Source: Valencia hispanica (lineage: Eukaryota > Chordata > Actinopteri > Cyprinodontiformes > Valenciidae). From it: DNA of 64,000 nucleotides. Below, one piece after another: positions 9,187 to 20,906 of this stretch. The stretch lies in assembly GCA_963556495.2 (NCBI GenBank), contig OY747715.1, positions 15,382,739 to 15,446,738 on the forward strand, given 5' to 3'. Under the pieces are notes generated by a model, which searched no databases, was not told the DNA's origin, and worked only from the letters and a program-made list of their open reading frames with translations. The position numbers and the translations under genes are program-made. Every line of letters begins with the position of its first letter. Position 1 is the first letter of the stretch.

Positions 9187-10860
9187 AAGAGATTCTTTTT
9201 TTACTTTAATTCTGATACCTCCAGTAGTTTCCAATGCTGGGAGAACTAATCTCAGAAATAACAATACTTTACCCATGGTAGTAAGTTATATCAGTTTGTG
9301 CTTCTTGTTGAAATATGTGCAAATTAGTTTCCCCATTTTAAATTTCTTGTCCATCTTCTCTGTTTTTAATGGCATATTTGTTGTTGTGGTAGTATCTACG
9401 AGGCTTACATACAGACGATTACATTAATCAACGTGGCCCAGTTTTAACTGTGTAACAGAGCAAGTTTCAACAAGAAATGTCTGTGCTCCAAAGATTGTGC
9501 ATAAAGGTTAGATTGCAGGTGAGACATTTTTTAGTTTAAAAGGTCACAGCTTGTCGTTTTATATTACTTACTCCTTGTTTTATTCTTGTCGGTGGGATAC
9601 ATATGGAAAAATTTAATATTCCTCATTTGTCTTAGCAGGGAATGGAGATTAATTTGGTCCTGAGTGCTTAATTTATGAACCTTTTCAGAGGCCTAATCAG
9701 AGTTTGTTACCGTCACAAATTAAACAATGGCAAGAGGCAAAGCAAGTTAAGCAGGCCTGTGGTTCATTTAGATTGTAATTGGGTTTGAATTAGATGGGAC
9801 AAGGTTGACAGAGAGAGACTCTTTAAAAAGCAGCAAATGACTGGGGAGGAAGCTTAGAGGAGACAAGGAAAGAAGAGAGGAGACAGTCTAGAGAGCAGCA
9901 GGATATGGTTGGGGGGAAGGAAAATGACAGATTTGAAGTCCTCTCATACTTAATTATTCAGTCATTGTCAGCTTCTCTATGGAGATGGAGAATCTAAAAG
10001 CGAAGAAAAAACTGAACCAAAGTGTGAGAAACAAAGAAAGAAAATATTAAAAATGTGAGCTATTATAAGGATGATCAACTCTTTTTAGACCGCAGACACA
10101 ATGGATTTTGGTCTAATTAGACAAACTAAGTTTAATAATCAATTAAACTGTATCATTTTAACATAAAATAATAATATTTGAATATCTAAGGTATACTTAC
10201 TAAATCTGTTTCACTCCGTTTAACTATGAGCTCCTTCGCAACATGTTGACTGCTTCTACAAATGTAACCTGTTGTATGATAAAACTTTATAAAGTGGATT
10301 AAAGCTGACTGGTGACAGGATGAGGCAAATTATTAAACTTGCATAGAAAGTATTTCAGGGAAAGCAAATTCCACGTTATTTATTAAGTGCTATGAGATCT
10401 TGACATTGTTTTCATCCCCCTGCTGTACCAATTTGAACATTTACACAAAGTGTTTGAGTAAATCTAGGGCATGTAGAACAGAAAAGTTGATGTTAATATT
10501 TAGAATGAGCTATTATTAATGGCCTGTCACCAAGTGGGGGAAGTTTTCAGTGATACTATAAATTCAGCTGGTGATGTTGACGGATGTGGCTGTGAATAAA
10601 AGAGGACTCTTGGCCAGATGCTAACAGAATAGCCAGTAACTTTAGTATGGTGGAAAATTCAGCTTTTGTTTAGTCGTTTTAGATGGTATCCCAATGGGGG
10701 AGAGTAAAGTAAATAACTCAAGACAAAATATATGTTTATGGTAATTCTGTAAATTTCACAGTTAAATCCCTGAACACCTTTTTTTCTTTACAAGAAACTG
10801 ACTTTAGTGTTAAGTGATGCTTATATAAACAAGACTTAATGAATAAAGGTTGCTTAGCAA
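9187..10860. other. Unrecognised AT-rich stretch
   Basis: No gene or repeat family recognised. The part at about 9635-9800 is homeodomain-site-rich (TTAATTT, CTAATCA, AATTAAAC, GTAATTGG) and keeps a balanced base composition. It could be a conserved non-coding element, but this cannot be judged from one sequence. Confidence 0.35.
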
Positions 10861-11060
10861 TTTTAATAAATACATATTTTTCCCAAAGGGAAGTTAAATG
10901 TTGTCATATCTTATATCATCCAAACATCTTTTAAGAGAAATTGTGGATGGTCATAATGTCGACTGGAGGGATCTCTGGTAGCAGTCAATCTTGCAGTTAA
11001 TCTGAAGAGGCCTCTGACTGAAAACCGTCTCGTGGTTGCCATGACATAATAACAGCTTAA
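10861..11060 (-). mobile_element. Rex1-type LINE 3' fragment
   Basis: TTCCCAAAGGGAAGTTAAAT at about 10881 is the Rex1-type 3' UTR motif also seen at 4141 and 36010. Upstream on the element strand the C-terminal codons read RGLFRLTARLTATRD, comparable with the end of the Rex1 frame at about 35880-35985. It is more diverged than the other two copies. Confidence 0.65.
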
Positions 11061-11510
11061 TTTCCAGGCAGCAGAGACATTATTGCACACTAACATCGCC
11101 TAGATTACACCATCAGATGTTGGCAAGCACTGCTAATGCGCCTCATTTGTGTTTGCTGCTCCTCTTTAATTCTCTGCCTGGCCATATGGTTAGAAATGTG
11201 GGGGAAAAACCCCACATTGTTGTCATGGTTATGCATCATAACTGTTTGAAATAAAAAAAGAGCAAAATTCCTTCCAGTTTCACAGCATCTGAAACCAGAG
11301 TGAATTATTGTCCAAAAAAACTACTAAGCAAAAAAGAACAATGAACAAAAGTCTACGGAAAAATAAATCAGCCTTAACATGACAGAGCTAATCCAACATG
11401 TTGCCACCATGAGCGGCACAATTCTAAAAAAATTGAGCTTGAGTATTTTGTTAAAAAAATTTTTTACTAATCCATTAGAAGCAACGGTAAAACGAATAAC
11501 GGTTATGAAG
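11061..11510. other. Unrecognised stretch
   Basis: AT-rich; no gene or family recognised before the L2 fragment. Confidence 0.4.
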
Positions 11511-12300
11511 TTACATTTCCTTGAGTAAATCTAGACAGCTATTTCGCTGTTTTGAAATATTCTGGAACAATTTATGTTGCAAAATTAGTCCTTTGATCCT
11601 AGAAATGTTCTTCAGATGATAGAAGGCTGACCTTGTTATTGCCTTTATGTGACCCTGGAGGTTCAGGTGTGAGTCCATTACTACACCTAGATTTTGGGCC
11701 TGATCAGTAGTTTCTAGCTGTATTAACTGGAGCTGTGTGGTGACTATTGATCTTTCCTCTTTAGTTCCAAAAGTAATTACTTCAGTTTTGTTTCTGTTCA
11801 GCTGGAAGATGTTATGACACATGCATCCATTGATTTGCTCGATGCATGTACTTAGGGTTTGGATGGGTTCAAAGTTACCTGGTAATATCGTAATGTAAAG
11901 CTGAGCATCATCTGCATAGTTATGGCAGCTAATGTTATTGGTTGTTATAATCTGGGCTAGTGGGAGCATGCAGGTATTAAAGAAGTGGGGCTCCAGGATG
12001 GAGCCCTGGGGCACCCCACATGTGATTTCTGCTTGTTCTGATGAAAAGCAAAAACAAAGAAGTCCCTGTTTTTTAGGTAAGACTTGAACCAGCCAAGTAC
12101 TGTACCAGAGAGTCCGACCCAGCTCTCCAGTCGTTCTAATAATATATCATGATCAACAGTGTCAAATGCTGCACTGAGGTCCAACAGAACCAGCACTGTG
12201 GTTCTACCACAGTCTGTATTTATGCGGATGTCATTGAAAACTTTGACGAGGGCAGTCTCAGTGCTGTGCTGAGCACGGAAACCAGAGGTAGGGGTTTTCA
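11511..12300 (-). mobile_element. L2 LINE internal fragment
   Basis: An internal L2 piece in minus orientation, close to the same region of the L2 copy at 51.8-52.5 kb. It spans RT from [20 protein letters not shown] (about 12280) through [14 protein letters not shown] and YADDAQLYI to [15 protein letters not shown] (about 11590). Both ends are missing. Frames at 11957-12424 and 11511-12014 are joined by a frameshift near 12030 that breaks the segment before the CGVPQGS block. The catalytic YADD remains. Confidence 0.9.
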
Positions 12301-12424
12301 AAACACCGCTAATGGTAACAAAGGAGGCAGGACTGTAAAAACCTGCGGAAATAGCAGCAGACGCAGGAGAAACTCCCTGTGTAGTAGGTCTTTCCGCAGT
12401 ACCTTGCAATGAAAGATACCACAC
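11511..12424 (-). pseudogene. L2 reverse transcriptase pseudogene
   Basis: Two overlapping minus-strand frames together cover the RT palm. The upstream one holds [20 protein letters not shown]. The downstream one holds PQGSILEPHFFN (normally [12 protein letters not shown]) and NYADDAQLYI. The changed residues, the frameshift and loss of both the endonuclease and the C-terminus show it is dead. It is a parologous copy of the intact frame at 51306-54299. Beyond about 12300 the upstream frame is not L2. Confidence 0.85.
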
Positions 12425-12759
12425 AATGAAGCACTACAAGCAATGTCATCTAGATCGATAAACATCAGCAAAAATAAAAGACCCCTCCCCCTCAAAAAAA
12501 GCAACAAAAATGGAACTAAAATATAAAAAAGAACATCTGTAAAATGTAAGAAATCTAATATGGCCGCCACCTGATGATGTCGTAATATGCAAATTAGATG
12601 AGTGAATCTGTAACTATCACAAACTTTGTGTCGTACTAAAGATTTTTCTAATTTACAACATGCCTTTATCTCGAACCATATTTAAGCTACAAGCCTTTGA
12701 AATAGTGATAGCAAAATTTTAGGTTGTACTGAAAAAAACCACGGCGCCTAAAGAGTTAA
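12301..12759 (-). mobile_element. Possible TTAA-target element terminus (piggyBac-like)
   Basis: Read on the minus strand from 12759, TTAA is followed by CTCTTTAGGCGCCG, the shape of a piggyBac-like terminus. The stretch down to the L2 junction shows no coding motif. The other end is not found. Tentative. Confidence 0.3.
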
Positions 12760-14189
12760 TTGTTCTAGTATATAGTCTGCTATATTTCATGTCAGGTTTT
12801 AAAAGGTTATTGGCAGTGTTAAAAATGTTTTATTTACAGTATGAAATCAAATGCTCCTTCAAACAAGAAGAAATGATTGTATTTGATTCAGAAAAAGTAA
12901 AAGTCCTGGCATTTTCTGCTGTTGTATCTTGTATCAGAACCCTAGATGATTAAATTGCGCAAGCAGAACTTTTCACTGTCATAAATTGTATATCACTACC
13001 TCGCTCGTGTCATAAATGTCTATGAAATATAATTAACTTTGGAGCAATAAAGATTTTCGAGCAACAGGTTCATTGAGTCATGGAGAACCTAATCAAAATA
13101 TTAAAATTAAATGGGCTTCGCTAAAATTTGATGTGGATGCAAAATAAAACTACCTTCAAGTAAAGTTATGAGTATAAATCTCACAATTTTTACACTGTCA
13201 TGAACATAAATTTGTTCAGGCTTGAGATTTGTTTCAGTTCACAGGCAGAAAATGTTTTATGCTATCATAATTATTAGCAAAAGTGTGAAAGTCAAAGACA
13301 AAAAGGGGATTTTTCTGTAGTGATGGTTCTGGCTCCATTTTGAGTGTGCCTGGTGATTCCAACGAAGGGCTTAAGGAGGGTATTCAGCTCCTCCAGGGAA
13401 TTGGAGGGACTGACAGTGGCACTCTCAATAACACTTTCATCTGACTGCTACAAGTACAACCACTAGCAGCTGCAAAATCTGGACACACACAAAGATTCAG
13501 CACAGCTGTAAAGATGGACACGTTTGTACAAGGACTAGGCAAAGGTTCACACTTCTTTATACATGTGGGACTATTCTCATAGCTCATTTCAATAAAGCTC
13601 ATATATTAACGTTTTTATGATTCATAGAAAATCCACCAACATTAAAACTTTTTGCACATGTTTCAGAGTTTATTCACCAAACGTTTGAATGACTTCTAAC
13701 TCATTTTCTTGTCAATGGAACTAATGAAATGTCTAGAGTCTAACAAATTAGGTTTGTAATTCTTTCAATAAATATTGAGTTATGTTTAAAGCATTTTAAA
13801 TTTTGAGTATGAGAATGTCTTACAGCTAATGCAAATTCCAAATTATCTTCCTCATAAAATAAGGATATTACATAAGACCGATTTAAAAAAAAAAGATAAT
13901 TCATACAGAAATGTTCAGTTATGGTCCACATATTGATAGGGAAGACTTCTGAATGTTACTGACACCTTTCACAAGCAGGGTAAGTTACAAAATGTCTCCT
14001 AAAAAAGCTGGCTGTCCAGTGTACAGTATCCAGGGATATCAATGGAAAGTTGAGTGGAAGGAAAATATATGGTAGAAACAGCTGCATAAACAACACGGAT
14101 AACTACAACTTTAAAGGTTTAGCACAATAAAGCAGTTTCAAGAATTTGGAAGAGATTTACAAGGTATAGACGGCAGCTAGAGTCAGTGC
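12760..14189. other. Unrecognised AT-rich stretch
   Basis: No gene or repeat family recognised. Short frames at 13384-13602 and 13740-13931 (minus) show no motif. Confidence 0.4.
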
Positions 14190-14309
14190 TTTGACGGCGG
14201 CCGGCGCCCTGCGCCGCTCGGCGCCGGCGGTGGAAATGCTCTCATTGATTACATTGGGAGCGTTTTTGCTGCGGAGTGCGTGCCGGAGCGGAGCGCATGC
14301 AGTGGAAAT
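14190..14309 (+). mobile_element. Terminal fragment of a TIR element (same family as 30684-31245)
   Basis: From about 14225 the sequence closely follows the right end of the element at 30684-31245: GTGGAAATGCTCTCATTGAT, GTTTTTGCTGCGGAGTGCGT and GCATGCAGTGGAAATCGGGG. The left half is missing and replaced by a GC-rich palindrome. Confidence 0.75.
14201..14227. repeat. GC-rich palindrome
   Basis: CCGGCGCC at 14201-14208 and GGCGCCGG at 14220-14227 form a perfect 8-bp stem around an 11-nt loop, extendable to 11 bp with one mismatch. It stands out strongly in AT-rich surroundings. Confidence 0.75.
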
Positions 14310-14389
14310 CGGGGGGTAAGGGTCACCGGACACGGATGAATCCTCAACACTCGCTACAACCCTGTTTTTGTGTTAAACCACACCTGAAC

Positions 14390-15155
14390 TAGAGACATCA
14401 GAAGAATCTTACCTGGGCTAAAGAGAAAAAAGACTGGACTGCTCACTGGTCCAAATATATTTTTTCAGATAAAAGTTAATTTCTCATTTTATTTACAGTA
14501 AAAATCAAGTTTTGGAGAAAAAATTGAGTCACAGAATCCAAGTTGCTTGGGGTTGAATGGCGTTTCCACAGTCTGTAATGATTTAGTGAGCAATATCATC
14601 TGCTGAAGTCAACTTTGTTTTTATCAAGAATAAACTCTTCTTAGCTGCCTACAAGGACATTTCAGAGCCCTTCATGCTTACTTCTGCTGACGAGCTTTAT
14701 ACAAATTCAGATTTTCTTTTTCTAAGAAACTTTGGCACCTGGCCACATTGAAAAAAGTTTCAGTACTCTTTAGTTGACTGGCTTGACCTAAACCCATGGA
14801 GAATCTATGAAGCATTGTTAATGGGAAGAAACATAGACATAGACTATGGGCTTCCATCAGACCTCAGGAGAGTGCTGGCTGATCCACACTGCATTGACAG
14901 AGTATTTCATGCATAAGGAGCACTGACCATGTAGTGAGTCCTTATACTGTATACTAATATTTCATTGTTAAAAATAATTTATTTATCATCTTAGATTTTC
15001 TTAAGAAACAGAATTATGGGGTTTTATTAGAATTAAGCCATAATTAAAAAAATAACTAAACTAAAGATATTAATCTATATGAATTACATTTGAGTCGAAT
15101 TAAAGAAATAAATTACTTTTTTATGACATTCAATTATTTTTAGATGTACCTGTGT
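14390..15155 (+). mobile_element. Decayed Tc1-like element, 3' two thirds
   Basis: The stretch carries remnants of a fish Tc1-like transposase: TCTTACCTGGGCTAAAGAGA, AGACTGGACTGCTCACTGGT, CACAGAATCCAAGTTGCTTG, then CTGACCTAAACCC-like codons (here GACCTAAACCCATGGAGAAT, the DLNP..EN region with the third catalytic residue), and an AT-rich right end. No frame is open for long. The element lies directly against the TIR fragment at 14190-14309. Confidence 0.65.
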
Positions 15156-15949
15156 TTTTTTATATAAAGCACAAAGTAACTTTTGAAATTCAAAGTTATT
15201 TTTGATTTCCTAAGTACCTCCTTACGAATGTTATAAAATTATTTTTTATTCTGTTACAAAATCTGTTCTTAACCAGATTTGCTGTTTGTTAAGAGAAATG
15301 TTTTAAATTAGCAAAAACACACTTTTAATCTAATTATCTCTAATTATTGTATTTATCTGCCACTCTGCTTTTTAGGTTTTTTCCACTTTATTTTTTCCTG
15401 AGGTCAAATCCTCAATGACACAGCAGCTGCTGTCTGAGCTTTGGCAACACTGCAAAGCTTTCAGATCTGTTCCTTACCTTCATCCGCCCTCAATTTTTAC
15501 TGCTTTACACATCAACCAAAGAAGGCTTTATGAGCTGAGAACAAAAATGATTGCTTTTGAATTCAGATTTAATGCCTCTGTGCTTGGCTCCATCTTTGTC
15601 CGTTGCTCCATCTCTCTGCCCCTGCCTCTGTGTCTATAGGTCCATACATCTACATCTATAGCTGTGTCTAAATCCATATCTGCATACAGAAGGGTGACAC
15701 ATTGAATGAAAACCAGCATGAAGAGTCTTTGATATCAAAGGTATGTAGTCAGCCAAATGGCTTTTGAATCGATTCTTCCACTTTCTGGAGCTCTGATGGA
15801 TGCATTTAATGAGGCTCTTCAAGAAATATTGACTTGCTTGGTATTTTGTAGATAGTGGTGAAAAATACTAACATGTCCAATAGGTGTGCAACTAGGTTGA
15901 AATCCTAAATCTATGCAGGCTACAATTTAAAGTCAACTTTATTTTTCAC
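15156..15949. other. Unrecognised stretch
   Basis: AT-rich. Short frames on both strands at 15415-15822 have no recognisable motif. Confidence 0.4.
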
Positions 15950-16660
15950 ATTGGTAAAACCATTCACAGTGAAGACTCAAGCCCCCTGTCTTTTTGAGGA
16001 GACTGACATATCACAGGATAAAGGTGACCATCCTTTTATTTAAATAGATGTGGTCTTGGAATTTTATGTGAAAAGCAAATACAAAGTTAACTTTCTTTAA
16101 TTTTGAAGGAAAAAAAAATGCATGTTGTTTTTACAAGTACAAATCTGAAAAATGTGTCATTTCTTGAACCACCTGTAGCTAGACGTACAGCTGTAAGCCA
16201 TTTGGAGTATGTCTCTCCTAGCTTTTGCACTTCTTTTTTTTTAGCGGTTGTAGTTTGACCTTTACCATATAATTATAGTTCTGGAATATGATTAGAGTTG
16301 GGGGACAGAATGTCTGGAAGGTGATAACCTGCGCCAGTCTCAAGTCTGCTGCAGTTTCCAACAGGTTATTTAGATTGCCCGTTTATTTGGCTCCATCAAT
16401 ATTCTTATCTTCCTTGATTCTGCTAAAGAAAAGCCTCCCCACAGCATAATGCTGCCACCACTACGTTTTGCCATGAGGCTATTTTATTTAGGGTGATGTG
16501 TGGTGTTGGTTTGCCTTTAAAAACAGACCATTGTACATGGTGGCCCAAAAGTTTAATTTTGGTCTCATGAGACTAGAGCACTGTTCTTGACATGTAAGCT
16601 GTGTCCTCTGCATGACAAATATCAAATGGGAAAACATTCCCTTCTTTCTGTCTCGTTTGT
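15950..16660 (-). mobile_element. Decayed Tc1-like element
   Basis: Antisense transposase remnants include GGAGTATGTCTCTCCTAGCT (the end region), CCCCACAGCATAATGCTGCC (antisense of the glycine-rich GGSIMLW-type block) and TGGTCTCATGAGACTAGAGC (antisense of the WS-DE block). Long deletions and substitutions; no open frame. Confidence 0.65.
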
Positions 16661-17734
16661 TCAGGAGAATGTATGCTTAGAAATAATTCATTAATTTGCA
16701 CATGATATTTGAGAGCTAAGGATTTCTTGTTGAATTATAGGATTTTTGCTGTGCAGTCATTATATTACTACAGTTATTAGAGCAATATCAAACCTGCACT
16801 GCATCTATAGGAAGTATATATATAAAAAATGTCAGGATTTGTGTATTTTTAAGTGCAAACGATACTGTAGATTGTTTTAATAAACTAAAAAAGCAAAAAT
16901 TGAAGTAAAGTTTATCAAGCAATGAATATGAGACAGTTTGCAAAAAAACAGACATTTTCTCATAGTCCTCGACATTCTATTTATCTAGAATCTTGCTGGT
17001 AAAAGATGTTTCGAATATACATTTTTTTGTATTTATATGATGAAGATGGTCCAAAAGTAGGACTTGAGGGGCACAGTGGAAAGCATGGATAAAATAAATG
17101 ATGCAACAATAAAGTAGTGAGTGTAAGAAATCAACATGGTGATCACACCAGCAATCTGTCAGGATCGAGAGAGAACAACATGAATCAAACTGACTTGTAT
17201 AGAATTTAAAGATCGTTTTAATGAGACATTCGTGTTTCCCACGTAATTTTCCTAAATATGACAAGCAATTACCTTTGTCCAGGTTCTGGCAGCAGAAGCG
17301 AGTGGGCTTGCCAGGAATCTGCCTTTCAGGGTGTGTTGAGAATTAAATATGCAATTTGAGAATTATCTGTAGTTTTTTTGTCCACACTTAGTCTTAGGTT
17401 CTTTAGCAACAATGAAGAGCATCAGAGCACTTTAACTGCAATCGCACATATTGCTATCACAGCAGAAAATGTCTGATCTTTGTCATCCTGTGTACAATAT
17501 TCTATTTTTTTAATATTTAAATTAATTCTGAAATAGTGATGCATGCTGTTATTGTTGTAATTTGAAAATGTTCAGTGAAATAATAGTCTCTGACAATAGA
17601 GGTTTGGATACAGTGGATTACAGTGGATTGCATAATCTAAGACATTTTTGCCACTTTTTCAGAAATTAACTTGATAAATAATTTATTATTGCAGGAATTT
17701 AAAATGAAGATGGCTTCTGTAGCAGGTGGAATTA
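16661..17734. other. Unrecognised stretch
   Basis: No gene or repeat recognised. The 95-codon minus frame at 16977-17264 has no motif. Confidence 0.4.
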
Positions 17735-17808
17735 TGACACTAAGCAAATCAATGTATGGCTGTGCCATCATTTTCTCCAGCTGAACAGAAACAAACCAGA
17801 AGTAACAG
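17735..17808 (+). mobile_element. Tiny L2 fragment
   Basis: GCCATCATTTTCTCCAGCTG followed by AACAGAAACAAACCAGAAG translates as [14 protein letters not shown], very close to [14 protein letters not shown] of the L2 copy at 51-54 kb. About 75 bp only, joined to a Tc1-like end. Confidence 0.55.
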
Positions 17809-17829
17809 TAGACAAGTATCTTTAGTGCC

Positions 17830-18063
17830 CTGCGTTTTTAGAACTGTGACCTTAAATGCCTACTTTCTGTAAGCTGTTAAGGTCTTAACAACCATTCCAC
17901 AGGTGCATGTTAATTAACTGATTATGGTTAATTGAACATGCATGTAAAACATTGTTTAAATCCTTTACAATGAAGATCTGTAAAGTTATTTGGATTTTTA
18001 CAACATTATTGTTGAAATACACAGTCCTGAAAAAGGGGCGTTTCTTTTTTTGCTGAGTATATA
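17830..18063 (+). mobile_element. Tc1/mariner-like element right end
   Basis: TTCCACAGGTGCATGTTAAT, AAATCCTTTACAATGAAGAT, CTGTAAAGTTATTTGGATTT and a terminus TTTCTTTTTTTGCTGAGTAT match an abundant fish Tc1-like 3' region. The left part including all transposase is missing. Confidence 0.75.
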
Positions 18064-20815
18064 ACTGCTCATTACTCATTACATTGCTCATTACTTTGTA
18101 TGCCGTTTAGGCTCCCTGACAATGGAAGTGTACGCCTTCAGACTGTTAAACAACTTTGAGACTGAAAATTCTATATTTTATTTAATGAAAATATATTTTT
18201 GTAATGCATAAATATAACCAATTAGCTTTCTCCATTACCACCTTTAATGATCCACCCTTTTTGAAGCGTTATCCATTTCTACAGATAGCAAGGTTAAATT
18301 ACTCTAGGAATGCACGATCTTTTGAAAGTGTACTGTGCACATACTCACATTGTGCAATGTTTATTGAATTCCAGATTGTCTGTAGTGTCCAGTTGTAGTA
18401 CACTGTTAGAGCCTTTAGCCTCAGGGCTTGGTTTGTGTGAGACTATACAGTTTTACTCCCTTGCTGCTGTTTATTATATCTCTAGTCATGACGGTGGGTT
18501 GCTTTAGCACAACACCACACTGACAACCTAAAGCGGTTATTCATCTTAATTCATGTTTTGTGTTTTCTTCTCTTTGGCGTAGTTTGTGATGTTGAAAGTT
18601 TACGACCCCGCCTGAAAAGTAACTTTTACTTTTTTAAACTTTTGGGTGGTGAAATGGCAATCTTGGTGCAGTCTTGATTGAATTCATCCGCCTACTTTCC
18701 CCAAACAGACTTTGTGCTAACAGAAGCATGTAGGCTGAATTTAAACACCAAATGCTGCTATCTTCTTGTGCATGTTCTATTGCAAATTTAATCACAGCTG
18801 CCTTGTGCTTTCCTGTAACACTCCCCTTCTGTATGGACTTGAATTGCTTTTTGAAATAGTTTGTGAACTGAGTTGTATTAAATAAGTCGTGTTTATCTCT
18901 GAAGTGATTCATACCTCCGCATCTCACCTGTTTTTATTCTACTCACAATTACGCAGTAGAATCTTCTGCCAGTTTAGCTCTGTTGTTCAGTTTTAAATAA
19001 ATGATGGTGCTGCCCACAAGTTGCTTTATTATTTTTCCTCTTTTAACCCTGTAAAGCATGTTTGTAGCAGTTATATGAAGTATATACTCATTAGTATTCT
19101 TGACTTAATGTCAGTTGTAGTACAACACATGCAATCAATGCAAGTGTGCTCCTAAATCAATGCAGGGCAGCTCTTTTTTTCTGCCCATCCCTGCAAGAAC
19201 AATTGAACGACATTTAAAGCAAAGCAGTGGTTTAAGATGGGAGTTTTAGATTTTTTTCATGCAATTTTTAGAGTGTAAAATTTTCTCTTATGCTTTACAA
19301 CAAAGAGATGACCTCACTTATCCCTCACATCTCTGTTTCCCTGGAGACTAGACATAGTCTGCAGTCATTTTTGGGAATTGCCTGTCATGTTTAAACACAA
19401 TTGGAGCAATTTGTGCAAATAGAATGTGTTTTAGTGGAGCAGACTTCCAGGTGTATCACGACGACTGGGCCCCTGGTGGAGAGGCTCTTCACGCTAAATG
19501 CATCAGCAATGAAACTCCAGGCCCATGGAAAAAGGGCAGCAGATGAATTATGGTGTCATTGGTTAAAGACATCAGAAAAGAAGAAAGGTAGGGAGATGGA
19601 GAGGTGGAGCTTCTTGGTGAAATTGCTACTTGCCATACTAAGCAGCAGCAAGAATAGTGTGAAATCAGATAGTGCCGACTGTGGATAGTGTGGTTATTTT
19701 GAAGTGTGGAATGAGCTGTCTCTCAGTGAGCTAAGTGATAACTCAGCTGTCATCCTGAGTGGGAGGAGATCATAACAAACTTCTCTTTTTGGGTAAAACA
19801 AGACATGGGTCAGATTATTCAGCAAAACGTTGCTTTTTCCTAACAGTAATTGCCAATTACTTTTTTTTTGGAATTCATCTTTCTACTACTATCTACTACC
19901 ACATTTTTTTAAAAGATAAATAATTAGTAAGATTGTAAAAGATTTGAAAGGTAGGTGCCTCACGTTCAGGTTCTTTCGATTTCTTTCAATTGCAGTTAAA
20001 AGTTCATTAAAATGAAAACTGGAGTCTTGATTTGTCTTCCGCTTGGTTTAGAAGTCAGGTTTTATCTAATTTTAATAAAATCAATAGAAAGTACACCTCA
20101 GAACATCAATCGTTTTACAGGTAAAAAGAGGTGTTTCCACTTAGTTAGGCCTTTTAAAGGTCTCGTTCACTGAGAAACCATGTACTAGTTGTTCTTTTTG
20201 AAATGCAATCACTCACTCTGAGTTGCATATGTATGCTGCTTGTGGACATTTTCTACAGCAGCCATTGCCTGCATTAGCCACAGAAAGGAAATAGACGGTA
20301 TAAACGAGCAAGTCAGAAAATGCCAGTCCCGTCTACATCAAAGAGAAACTTAGTATTCATGGCCTTGTCTACCTTGGCTTGTGACTGCCATCATGAATGT
20401 TTTGCGACCAGGAGAGGGCAGGGCACCTCTCTGCTAATAGAAGCTAACCGTTAGCAACTCCACAACATGACGGAACACGTTCTGGTTTATGTTATTTTAC
20501 GACATATTAGATCCGTGTTGCATGTTTTTTATCCAAGAAAGAGGGCCTGAGGAAGAAACTATTGGAATTTGTCTTGGGGCACTACCTGTGAAGTAAATTA
20601 CGTCAGTTGGTTTAAGGCAGCATAAGAAGTGCATTGGTGTTAGCCAATCAGAGGTGAGCATTTTCATATGATGAATAATAAGTTGGTTTTGTAATCCTGA
20701 TTTTTCAATTCACCCCCTCCTCCAACAAACTTCAGTTTCCTAAAACAGGAATGCCAGAGTATTTTTTCCACAGAAAATGACTCACAAGACATTCATTCAA
20801 ATTAGAGACCCTGGG
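18064..20815. other. Unrecognised AT-rich stretch
   Basis: No gene or repeat family recognised. Frames such as 18634-18927 (minus) and 19401-19688 (plus), both about 95 codons, have no motifs or splice context and are probably chance. Confidence 0.4.
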
Positions 20816-20906
20816 TGTAACGAACGCAGGGTATGAGTGGGACACGTCCTTCACAAGTTTTTTGTGTCAGTGTCCTCTTACCCCCATACCTTTTTCAGTC
20901 GTTACA
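20816..20906. repeat. 91-bp foldback sequence
   Basis: Ends TGTAACGA (20816-20823) and TCGTTACA (20899-20906) are exact inverted repeats. Inside, GGGTATGAGTGGGACAC can pair imperfectly with GTGTCCTCTTACCCCCATACC, leaving a loop around 20855-20865. This resembles a small foldback MITE or a hairpin-forming transcript. Confidence 0.6.
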
